A stretch of DNA of 64,000 nucleotides from assembly GCA_958296055.1 (NCBI GenBank), contig CATQHS010000001.1, positions 2,080,277-2,144,276 on the forward strand, written 5' to 3'. Below are positions 18,912 through 26,854 of this stretch, in pieces. The notes below the pieces were generated by a model. The model worked only from the letters and a program-made list of their open reading frames with translations, was not told where the DNA came from and did no database searches. The first letter of the stretch is position 1. The number at the start of each line of letters is the position of its first letter. The translations under genes were made by a program, and so were the position numbers. The DNA comes from an uncultured Acidimicrobiales bacterium (GTDB lineage Bacteria; Actinomycetota; Acidimicrobiia; Acidimicrobiales; Aldehydirespiratoraceae).

Positions 18912-20372
18912 CTAATGGCAGTCGATGTGGGGCCAGAGACGGGGAATCTCCAGGCCAGCTCGGGCCAGCAGCGACCGTTGGGCCTCGACGGCCCGGTCCC
19001 GCAAGTCGTCTAAATCCACGGTGACGCACACCCCGTCGCGCACCACCGGGCGGCCCGCCACCACCACATCGCGCACCGACCGGCCGTCGGTGCCCCATAC
19101 GAGCTGCAAAACCGTCTCGCCCCGGGGTGTCCAGGAGATTGAGGAGGTGTCGTGGACCACCAGGTCGGCTTGCTTGCCCGGCGCGATGGAGCCGATCCGG
19201 TCGCCCATCCCGATGGCGGCTGCCCCGGCCACGGTGGCCAGCTCGAAGGCGGTGTGGGCGCCGAAGCGCTCCGGGTCCACCCTGGCGTCGCGGGCGATCC
19301 CGGCCGCCAGCGCGGCGGCTCGCAGGATGTCGCAGGTGTCGCCGGCGTTGGAGGCGTCGCAGCCCAGCGCCACTCGGCCCCCCCGCTCGGTGATCTCGGC
19401 GTGGCGGCCCTGGCCGGTCACCCCCTGGCCCAGCCGCAGGTAGGCCCACGGGCAGTAGGCGACGGCGGTTCCGGTGGCGAGCACCAACTCCACCTCGGCG
19501 TCGTCCAGCCACACCCCGTGGCCGATCAGCAGATGGGGGCCGAGCACCCCTAGGGCGTCCAGGTGAACCAGGGGCCGCCGCCCGGTGCGGGCCAAGTAGC
19601 GCTCCGGGTCCGACGAGGTGGGCGACATGTGCATAGTCAGGCCCGTGCCCCGGTCACGGGCCAGATCGGCCGCCCCGTCCAGCAGCTCGTCGGAGGCCAG
19701 GTCGTGGCCCACCAGCGTCACCCACCCCTCCACCAGCCCGCCCGGGGGGTGGGCGTCGAGTACCGCGGCCTGGCGGGCCAGCACCTCGTCGGCTCCGGCG
19801 GCGAACGGGCCCTGCTCGATGTCCCAGCCCCAGGTGCCCATGGTGCCCCTGATCCCGGCTGCCTCCATGCCGGCCACGGCCCGGTCGGGATGGGCGACGG
19901 TGCCGGCTTCCACCACGGTGGTCACCCCGTTGGCGAGGTTCTCCACCGACGACAGCAGCGCGGAGAGTTCGTCGTCGTCGCCGGTGTGGGCCCCGTGGGC
20001 CGGAACCGACCACTCGAAGATGGAGGCGCCCGGGGGCAGCAGGTCGGGGATGCAGCTCCGGATCAGCGGGTCGCCGGTGAGGTGCTGGTGGGCGTTGACC
20101 ATCCCCGGGGTGACCACACACCCCGCGGCGTCGATCACCGCCGCGCCCCGGTGGCGGGCGGCCAGCTCGGCGGCGGACCCGACCTCGGTGATCACCTGGC
20201 CGCGAACGGCCACCGCCCCGCCCACCAGTACCTCTCGGCGGGGGTTCATGGTGACCACGTCGCCGCCGACGATCAACAGGTCGGCCCCGTTCGGCCTCCC
20301 CCCGGCGGGTGCGGGACCGGCCTCGCCCCGGTTCGCCTCGATGGCGGGGCCGTCGGCGTTCGAGTCGTCCAC
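18912..20372 (-). CDS. Amidohydrolase (SAH/chlorohydrolase-like metal-dependent deaminase family)
   Basis: The start is put at GTG 20372 (VVDDSNADGPAIEANRGE), giving 486 aa; the frame is open much further upstream but that part overlaps the divergent aldehyde dehydrogenase. Motifs of the subtype III amidohydrolase barrel: the N-terminal composite domain LLIVGGDVVTMNPRREVLVGG, the metal site TPGMVNAHQHL, HMSPTS, LIGHGVWL, and the terminal Asp in VALGCDASNAGD. The C-terminal IGSIAPGKQADLVV is typical. It is cytoplasmic. It is divergent from ALDH with about 40 bases between starts. A nearby amidase suggests nitrogen-compound breakdown. Confidence 0.87.
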   Translation of the reverse strand: MDDSNADGPAIEANRGEAGPAPAGGRPNGADLLIVGGDVVTMNPRREVLVGGAVAVRGQVITEVGSAAELAARHRGAAVIDAAGCVVTPGMVNAHQHLTGDPLIRSCIPDLLPPGASIFEWSVPAHGAHTGDDDELSALLSSVENLANGVTTVVEAGTVAHPDRAVAGMEAAGIRGTMGTWGWDIEQGPFAAGADEVLARQAAVLDAHPPGGLVEGWVTLVGHDLASDELLDGAADLARDRGTGLTMHMSPTSSDPERYLARTGRRPLVHLDALGVLGPHLLIGHGVWLDDAEVELVLATGTAVAYCPWAYLRLGQGVTGQGRHAEITERGGRVALGCDASNAGDTCDILRAAALAAGIARDARVDPERFGAHTAFELATVAGAAAIGMGDRIGSIAPGKQADLVVHDTSSISWTPRGETVLQLVWGTDGRSVRDVVVAGRPVVRDGVCVTVDLDDLRDRAVEAQRSLLARAGLEIPRLWPHIDCH

Positions 20373-20414
20373 GACCGGAGCATAGGCCCCGGCCTGCGTG
20401 CCAGAATCCGCCCC

Positions 20415-21977
20415 ATGACTGCCGACACCGTTGACACCTCCACCGACACCGCTAGCGCTGGCGCTGGCGCCGACCGGATCGAACCGGCCTGGATCTCGTC
20501 GGACCCCTACCGCCAGCTCATCGACGGCGCCGAGCGGGGCGACGGCCCGACCCGCCCGGTGCTGGACCCGTCCACCGGGGCCGAGCCCGCCGCCTGGCTG
20601 GAGGCGACCCCGGCCGAGGTGGGCGCGGCGGTGGCCGCCGCCCGCCGGTCCTTCGACTCCGGGGTGTGGGCCCGGGCCTCCAACCCGGCCCGGGCCGAGG
20701 TGCTGGAGGCGGCCGCGGCCCGCATCCGGGCCGACGCCGACCGCTTGGCCGCCCTGGAGGCCCTTGACACCGGCAAGGCGGTGGGCGGGGCCCTGATCTT
20801 CGACGTCCACGAGGCCGCCACCGCTTTCGCTTGCGCGGCCGGGGCGGCCCGCGACCTGCACGGCGACGTGCGCCGGGGGGCGTTCCCGCCCCTGCTGCTG
20901 CCCGGCGGCGGCCCCGACCTGTGGAACCTGCGGCTGCCCGAGCCGGCCGGGGTGGTGGCCGAGCTGCTCCCCTGGAACGGGCCGCTCATGACCGGCAGCC
21001 AGCGCATCGCCGCCGCCTTGGCCGCCGGGTGTTCGGTCGTGGCCAAGCCGCCTGAGGAGGCTGTGGTCACCCTGGTCGAGTTGGGCCGCATTCTGGCCGA
21101 GTGCGGGCTGCCCGACGGCGTGCTCAACATCGTGTTGGGTCCGGGTGAGACGGTGGGCGAGCAGCTCGTGGCCGACCCCCGGGTCGATCTGGTGAGCCTC
21201 ACCGGCAGCCCCGAGACCGGCCGGCGGGTGATGGGCCTGGCCGCCGCCAACCTCACCCCGGTTCACCTGGAGCTGGGGGGCAAGGCCCCGGTGGTCGTCT
21301 TCGCCGACGCCGACCTAGACCAGGCCGCCCAGTGGGCCATGATGGCCGCCTTCGTAAACATGGGCGAGGTGTGCGTGGCCGGCAGCCGCCTGCTGGTGCA
21401 GCGGCCCGTCTACGAGCAGGTCACCGAGGCGGTGGCGGCCATGTCGGCCGGGCTGCCCATCGGCGACGCCCTGCACCCCGACACCTTCATCGGTCCCCTG
21501 GTGAACCCGGCCCACGCCGACCGGGTGAGGGGCTTCATCGACGGCGCCGTCGGCGACGGCACCGCCTCGCTCGTCGGGGCCGGGCGGGTGCCCGAGGGCC
21601 TGCCTTCGAGTTTCGTGGCCCCCACCGTGCTGGGCCGGGTGCAGCGGGGCTCGACCCTGGAGCAGACCGAGGTGTTCGGGCCGGTGCTGGCCGCCCTGGC
21701 CTTCGACGACGACGACGAGGCCCTGGCCATCGCCAACGGCACCCCCTACGGGCTCAACGCCGCGGTGTTCACCGCCGACATGGGCCGGGCCCTGCGGATG
21801 GCCCAGGAACTGGACGTGGGCGAGGTCACCGTCAACCACCACTTCTCGGCCGACATGAACGGGGGCCGGGGCGAGCCCCGCAAAGCCAGCGGCTTCGCCC
21901 GCACCGGGGTGGAGGCCTATACCCGGGTCAAGTCGGTGGCGCTGGTGGCCCGCCCGTCGCTGGGCCAGGGCGGGTGA
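20415..21977 (+). CDS. Aldehyde dehydrogenase (NAD(P)-dependent)
   Basis: A 520-aa aldehyde dehydrogenase beginning MTADTVDTSTDTAS. Family motifs: PWNGPLMTGSQRIAAALAAG (oxyanion Asn) near residue 195, SLTGSPETGRRVMG (cofactor loop), LELGGKAPVVVFADADLD (general base Glu) near residue 285, and catalytic Cys in NMGEVCVAGSRL near residue 320. It ends KASGFARTGVEAYTRVKSV. It has a slightly extended, Thr/Ala-rich N-terminus. It probably oxidises an aldehyde made by the neighbouring dehydrogenase or amidohydrolase pathway; substrate unknown. Confidence 0.9.
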   Translation: MTADTVDTSTDTASAGAGADRIEPAWISSDPYRQLIDGAERGDGPTRPVLDPSTGAEPAAWLEATPAEVGAAVAAARRSFDSGVWARASNPARAEVLEAAAARIRADADRLAALEALDTGKAVGGALIFDVHEAATAFACAAGAARDLHGDVRRGAFPPLLLPGGGPDLWNLRLPEPAGVVAELLPWNGPLMTGSQRIAAALAAGCSVVAKPPEEAVVTLVELGRILAECGLPDGVLNIVLGPGETVGEQLVADPRVDLVSLTGSPETGRRVMGLAAANLTPVHLELGGKAPVVVFADADLDQAAQWAMMAAFVNMGEVCVAGSRLLVQRPVYEQVTEAVAAMSAGLPIGDALHPDTFIGPLVNPAHADRVRGFIDGAVGDGTASLVGAGRVPEGLPSSFVAPTVLGRVQRGSTLEQTEVFGPVLAALAFDDDDEALAIANGTPYGLNAAVFTADMGRALRMAQELDVGEVTVNHHFSADMNGGRGEPRKASGFARTGVEAYTRVKSVALVARPSLGQGG

Positions 21978-22082
21978 CATCGACGGGATCAGGGCCATCG
22001 CCCGGAGCGCCGGGGCGGGGCGGGTGACGGGCGCGGGCGGGCCCGTCCGTCGCCGGACGGTGATGCCGCGGGGGCGGGGCGG

Positions 22083-23210
22083 GTGATCCTGCAGCCGGGC
22101 CGGGGCCGCATCAACAGCGACAACTACCTGCCGGTTGATCCGGGAACGAGCTGCTGGGGGTGGTGGCCGAGCCGGGCCGCCGAGCCGGTGATGGCCGTGG
22201 ACGACGGGGCCGTGGTCACCGTCGACACCCTGTCGCACGAGGGGATCATGGAGGACCAGGGCCGGGACCCGGTCGGGTTCTTCGGCGCGCACGGGGTGGA
22301 GCGGTCGGCGGTGCTCGCCGACGCCGTGGCTTTCGCCGATGAGGCCGACCACCGTTACGGGATCGACGGCGCCCACGTGGTTACCGGGCCGATCAAGGTT
22401 CGGGGGGCCGAGCCGGGGGACCTGCTACGGGTGGACGTGCTGGGCGCGGCCATGCGGGTGCCTTACGGGGTGACCTCCAACCGGCACGGGCTGGGGGCCC
22501 TGCCCGGCGAGATGCCCAACGGCGCCGAGCCGGCCTCGGCGGTGGCCTGGAGCGCCGGCCACGGCACGGTCTCGGTGTTCACCTCGGTGGAGGGCGCCGG
22601 GGTGGAGGCCGCCGCGGTGCTGCGCTACCGGCCCGAGGGCTCCGGTGTCGAGCGGGAGGAGCGGGAGATCCGATATCCGGTGGCGCCGTTTTTGGGGATG
22701 ATGGGGGTGGCTCCAGACGCCGACGGCCCGGTGCCGTCTCGCCCGCCGGGCCGCCACGGCGGCAACCTGGACGTGAAGTGGCTGACCGCGGGTGCCGCGC
22801 TGTATGTGCCGGTGCAGGTTCCGGGGGCCTTGTTCGCGGTGGGCGACCCCCACTTCGCCCAGGGCAACGGCGAGGTGGCGTTGACTGCCCTGGAGGGTTC
22901 GCTGCGGGCCGATCTGCGTTTGTCGGTGCTGCGGAGCCCAGAGGCCCGGCGGGCGGTCGGGCTGATCGACAATCCTTTCGTTGAGACTGACAAGCACTGG
23001 ATCCCGATCGGGCTCCACACCGACCTAGACGAGGCCATGCGAGGCGCGGTGCGGGAGGCTCTGCGGTTCTGCCGGACCCGGCTGGCCCTGCCCGCCCACA
23101 TCGCCTACGCCTATTTGAGCGCGGCGGCCGACTTCGAGGTCACCCAGGTGGTCAACGAAGTGAAGGGCGTCCACTGCCGGATCCGCAAACGCGACTTCTC
23201 CGGCTGCTAA
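22083..23210 (+). CDS. Acetamidase/formamidase family protein
   Basis: A GTG start gives 375 aa (VILQPGRGRINSDNYLPVDP). It matches the FmdA_AmdA family: HVVTGPIKVRGAEPGDLLRVDVL in the first half, then NLDVKWLTAGAALYVPVQVPG and FAVGDPHFAQGNGEVALTALE, which hold the conserved D-H and E of this family. It hydrolyses short amides to acid and ammonia. It lies 105 bases after ALDH on the same strand; that gap is filled with GGGGCGGG-type short repeats. With the amidohydrolase it suggests amide nitrogen salvage. Confidence 0.85.
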   Translation: MILQPGRGRINSDNYLPVDPGTSCWGWWPSRAAEPVMAVDDGAVVTVDTLSHEGIMEDQGRDPVGFFGAHGVERSAVLADAVAFADEADHRYGIDGAHVVTGPIKVRGAEPGDLLRVDVLGAAMRVPYGVTSNRHGLGALPGEMPNGAEPASAVAWSAGHGTVSVFTSVEGAGVEAAAVLRYRPEGSGVEREEREIRYPVAPFLGMMGVAPDADGPVPSRPPGRHGGNLDVKWLTAGAALYVPVQVPGALFAVGDPHFAQGNGEVALTALEGSLRADLRLSVLRSPEARRAVGLIDNPFVETDKHWIPIGLHTDLDEAMRGAVREALRFCRTRLALPAHIAYAYLSAAADFEVTQVVNEVKGVHCRIRKRDFSGC

Positions 23211-23636
23211 AATATGAAGGCTGCTCTCGGAACTGATAGCTCGTAATCGAAGAATCACCCGGATCTTCCAGCTCTAAATGATCCAACTGTCACCGCCGAT
23301 CGCCCCCGAAATTGAGCCCAGCGTCAAAGGGCTAACAGCGCTGATAAACACGCGTGTTGGGTCCGGGGCGCTTCGTCAGGTGGTGGCTGGCATGCCTCCA
23401 CCGTAGCGACGGCCCCGCCGTCTCACCCCTAACCGCGGCCCGTCCGCCTCGGGGCGGCCCGGCCGCCTTCGGGGGTGACTGTCACAGGGGGTGGTTACGG
23501 TTTCGATCACGGTTTCATGGACCTCTCGGCCGGGCCGGCCGGCGGGGTCCGTCACTTCCCCGGACCGACTCGCCGGCTGCGGCCGGCCCGCAAGTCGATG
23601 CTGGTCCCGTTGGGGCCTTTGTGAGGGGAGGACGCC
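23211..23636. other. Intergenic region with no recognised gene
   Basis: About 425 bases. The first 130 are mixed-composition and stop-rich in all frames (tgaaggctgctctcgg onward). The rest is GC-rich and carries only frames antisense to or out of phase with the HNH gene. A good GGGGAGGAC site at its right end serves the HNH gene. No RNA gene, terminator stem or repeat was seen. Confidence 0.5.
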
Positions 23637-24989
23637 GTGTTCGACCGGTTTGCAACCGAACTGAACGCCCTGGACCCGTCGGTGATGGGTCCTGCTGGGC
23701 GGCGCGACGCCGCGGTCGGGGTGAAACGGGTGCGGGCCGCGCTGGACGCCTTCGAAGCCCGGCTGCTGAAGGCGGCGGCCGATCGGTCGGCCGACGGCTG
23801 CGCCAAGACCGGGATCGAGCTGATGCGGACCGCGGGCGGCTGCTCCCAGCGCGAGGCCCGCCGCCGGTCTCACCGGGCCGAGGCTCTGGCCGAGATGCCC
23901 GCGGTGGCCGGGGCGCTGGCCGAGGGGGCCATCACCGCCGAACACGCCGACGCCTTGGTCCGAGCCGCCCAGGCCACTTCGGCCGAGGCGGTGGACGCCG
24001 ACCCGAGCCTGCTGGAGCGGGCCAAGTCGATGCCCGCTGACCTGGCCGCCCGAGAGGTGACCGACTGGACCTGCCGCCACCAGTCAATGGAAGACCGCGA
24101 GGCCAAGTTCCGCCGCCAGCGGGCCATGCGCAGCCACCGGGCTTGGATCGGCGGCGACGGCATGGTCAACTTCCGCACCCGCTTGGACCCTGTGACCGGC
24201 GCCCAGGCTCGGGCCGTCTTCGACGACATCTCCAACCGGCTGTACCAACTCGACGGCGGCCGTGATGGGAAGCCGGATCAGGCCCGCACCTGGGATCAGC
24301 GCAACGCCGACGCCTTCGCCGCTGCTTTGGGCATAAACCCCGTCCCCGGCTCGGGCCACAACGGTGGCGAGTTCAGCGGCATCGGTCAGCATCCTGCCGC
24401 CAAGCCCGTGAGCAAAGACCCCAGCCGTGAGACCGCCGCCCCCGCCGGCCGGGACACTCCAGCTCTGAGCCTGCGCAACCAGATCCTGGTTATCGCCCAC
24501 AGCGACGCCATCACTGGCGCCGACCCCCTCGCCCGCTGCGAAATCCCCGGCGCCGGTCCAATACCGAGTTCCGAGCTTGAGCGCCTGGCCTGCCAAGCCG
24601 ACATATTCGGAGCGCTTTTCTCCCGCGACGGCCTTCCCCTGTGGCACGGCCGCCGGGTTCGAACCGTCTCACCTCAGCAATGGCGGATGCTCGTGGCCCG
24701 AGACCGCGGTTGTGTCCTCTGCGCGGCCAGCCCGTCCTACTGCCACGCCCACCACATCGTGGCCTGGACCGCCCCTTCCAAAGGCCCCACCGACATCGAC
24801 AACCTCGCCCTGGTCTGCAACCGGCACCACCACCACATTCATCAACACGACCTCACCCTCACCCGCGGTCCTGACGGTCAATGGACTGCCGGCGCTCTCG
24901 GCCAACCGCGGACCGCAGGCGCCCGCCGTCGACCAGACAGAACCTCGGCGGGCAACAGCCGAATACCGGCTGTGGGTCTAGAGGCCTGA
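23637..24989 (+). CDS. DUF222/13E12-type HNH endonuclease
   Basis: A GTG start (after GGGGAGGACGCC) gives 450 aa. The N-terminal two thirds are the helical DUF222 region (AALDAFEARLLKAAADRSAD, AITAEHADALVRAA, GGDGMVNFRTRLDPVTGAQ). The C-terminal HNH domain has CVLCAASPSYCHAHHIV and NLALVCNRHHHHIHQHDL, a zinc-bound beta-beta-alpha nuclease. This family is multi-copy in actinobacteria and is often linked to mobile elements. Its 3' end overlaps tadC by 12 bases, tail to tail. Role unknown. Confidence 0.9.
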   Translation: MFDRFATELNALDPSVMGPAGRRDAAVGVKRVRAALDAFEARLLKAAADRSADGCAKTGIELMRTAGGCSQREARRRSHRAEALAEMPAVAGALAEGAITAEHADALVRAAQATSAEAVDADPSLLERAKSMPADLAAREVTDWTCRHQSMEDREAKFRRQRAMRSHRAWIGGDGMVNFRTRLDPVTGAQARAVFDDISNRLYQLDGGRDGKPDQARTWDQRNADAFAAALGINPVPGSGHNGGEFSGIGQHPAAKPVSKDPSRETAAPAGRDTPALSLRNQILVIAHSDAITGADPLARCEIPGAGPIPSSELERLACQADIFGALFSRDGLPLWHGRRVRTVSPQQWRMLVARDRGCVLCAASPSYCHAHHIVAWTAPSKGPTDIDNLALVCNRHHHHIHQHDLTLTRGPDGQWTAGALGQPRTAGARRRPDRTSAGNSRIPAVGLEA

Positions 24990-25877
24990 CATGCCTGAGA
25001 TGGTGCTTGAGTCCATGATCCCGGCCAGGGGCGGATAGCCCATCAGCACCATGAAGGCGCCGCCGATGAGGGCCAGAGGCGCCCCCATCTTCTCGCTGGA
25101 GGAGGCCGCGGCCGCGTCGGCTTCGAACATGGCCTTGGACCGGGCCGACTCGACTTGGGCCAGGATCGTCCGGCGGGACTCCGCCCCGGTGGTGCCGGCC
25201 AGCTCCAGTGCGGCGCAGAACGGGTCCAGGAACCGCAGCCGGCGGGCGTCGGCCATGGTGCGCAGCCCCGTCCACGGGGGCTCGCCCCGGGCGGCCGACA
25301 CCCGCAGCGCCTCCTGGAGGGTCACGAACACCGGCTGCTCGCTGTAGGAGGCGGCCTTGACCAGCGCGGCGAACGTGTCGGAGCCAGCCGTGACCAATTG
25401 GCCAGCCAGCTCCAGCCACGACTCGGTCACCTGCTGGAAGTAGAGCCGCTCCTTGTCGGCCTCGGTGCGCAGCATGGAGTCGGGCAGCCACCATCCCAGC
25501 CCGGCCCCCACGGCGCCGACCAGTGCCAGGGCCGGGGTGGGGACGGCCAACCCGAACAGCGACAAGAACAGCCCGAACCCGACGGCTACGGCCAGGCCCA
25601 GCACCAGCCCGGCCGCCTTGGCCAGGGCGTGCACCTCCAGGGACCGGCCCACCATCAGCGCGTCCTGCACCAGCTCGGCTTTCTTTTGCAGGTTTCGCTG
25701 GATCAGCTCTTTCAAGCCCCGGGACTGCTTGGTGCCATCGGCGGGCCGGGCTGCGGCCGGGTTGGCGGGCTGGCTTTCGTTGGGCTCGGGTCGGACCGCG
25801 AACGCCCATATGACCAAGAACAGCCCCAGTCCTACGGCCGCGCCCAGAGCCAGCACCGCCGAGGTCACGAGCGCCAC
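24978..25877 (-). CDS. tadC: TadC-like type II secretion F domain membrane protein
   Basis: A 299-aa inner-membrane protein of the Tad pilus machine. An N-terminal membrane segment (VTSAVLALGAAVGLGLFLVIWAF) and further segments at about 90-135 and at the C-terminus enclose a cytoplasmic T2SSF helical bundle (FAALVKAASYSEQPVFVTLQEALRV). The GTG start lies 13 bases inside the end of tadB, so the two are coupled. Together with TadB it would form the platform on which TadA drives pilin assembly. Assignment as TadC rather than TadB is from order. Confidence 0.8.
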   Translation of the reverse strand: MALVTSAVLALGAAVGLGLFLVIWAFAVRPEPNESQPANPAAARPADGTKQSRGLKELIQRNLQKKAELVQDALMVGRSLEVHALAKAAGLVLGLAVAVGFGLFLSLFGLAVPTPALALVGAVGAGLGWWLPDSMLRTEADKERLYFQQVTESWLELAGQLVTAGSDTFAALVKAASYSEQPVFVTLQEALRVSAARGEPPWTGLRTMADARRLRFLDPFCAALELAGTTGAESRRTILAQVESARSKAMFEADAAAASSSEKMGAPLALIGGAFMVLMGYPPLAGIMDSSTISGMSGL

Positions 25878-26854
25878 CCCACGTTTTGGATCTCGCTCTT
25901 GGCCCCGCCCGCGCTCTTGGCCTTGCCCTTGGCCTTGGCCGCACCCTGGCCGGGGCTGGCGCTAGCGCCGACGCCGGCACCGGCGGGAGCGTCGATCTCA
26001 AGCAGTCGGATGGGCGTGCCCGACTCCGACAGCTTCAGCACCCAGAAGATGCTGCCCGCCATCAGTCCGCCCACGCCCATCAGCACGGCTTGGCCGGTGA
26101 CGGTGCCGAACGGCTCGAAGAACCCCCGGTTCACGACGGCCAGCAGCGCCACCACCACGAACGTGACCAGCAGGATGGACACCACCTGGGTCCAGGCCCG
26201 GCTGTTGGCCACCTCGTTGCGCCGCCGCATGTCCACCTCGGCCCGCATGGCCCGGGCCGCGCTCTCGAACGCCTCGGTCACCCGGGCGCCGGAGTCCCAG
26301 GCGATGCGAAGGCCCAGCACCAGCCGGTCGGCGTAGGGGGAGCGCATCTCCGAGGCGAACCACTCCATGGCCGCGGGCAGCCCCAGGGTGCGGGCCATGG
26401 CCGCCATGTTCATCACCGCCGGGCGCAGCAGGGCCGGCGCGTTGTCGGCCGACAGGGTCACCGCCTCGAACAGCGAGCCGCTGGCCCCGACCAGGTCGCG
26501 GATCTGCTCGGTCCACTGCGAGTAGGCCTCGATCTCCTCGGTGGCCCGGCGCCGCCGTTTCGGCGCCTGCGCTATCTGCGGCCCGGCCCAGCCAGCCACC
26601 ACGCCGATCAGCGCCGCCGCGTACCAGCGGGTGAGCAGCCACGCCACCAGGCCCAGCCCAAGGCTCAGCGCTATCTGCATCGTGTTGTCGGCCCGCTTGG
26701 TGGCCTGGGCCGATCGGGGCCCCTTGGCCTTGAACTTCTTGAGCTTCAGCGGTGCTTTCCGGGTCGGCGGCGGCTTGCGGGTGAAGCCGACCACGACCGC
26801 GAAGAGGCCAATCCCCAACGCCGCCCCCAGCAGGACGACGACTGGCCCGATCAC
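25865..26854 (-). CDS. tadB: TadB-like type II secretion F domain membrane protein
   Basis: A 329-aa platform protein. The N-terminal membrane segment is GPVVVLLGAALGIGLFAVVVG, followed by a basic linker (TRKAPLKLKKFKAKG) and a second segment. The T2SSF domain includes WTEQIRDLVGASGSLFEAV and VLGLRIAWDSGARVTEAFE, and a final pair of membrane segments begins at about residue 225. The C-terminus carries a Lys/Ala/Gly-rich tail (GAAKAKGKAKSAGGAKSE). The start overlaps the tadA stop by 4 bp. Confidence 0.83.
   Translation of the reverse strand: MIGPVVVLLGAALGIGLFAVVVGFTRKPPPTRKAPLKLKKFKAKGPRSAQATKRADNTMQIALSLGLGLVAWLLTRWYAAALIGVVAGWAGPQIAQAPKRRRRATEEIEAYSQWTEQIRDLVGASGSLFEAVTLSADNAPALLRPAVMNMAAMARTLGLPAAMEWFASEMRSPYADRLVLGLRIAWDSGARVTEAFESAARAMRAEVDMRRRNEVANSRAWTQVVSILLVTFVVVALLAVVNRGFFEPFGTVTGQAVLMGVGGLMAGSIFWVLKLSESGTPIRLLEIDAPAGAGVGASASPGQGAAKAKGKAKSAGGAKSEIQNVGWRS

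Noticed and set aside
23354-24040. Plus-strand ORF of 228 codons overlapping the HNH gene start
   Set aside because: Arg/Gly-rich out-of-phase frame; the GTG at 23637 with a strong ribosome-binding site and DUF222 motifs explains the region.
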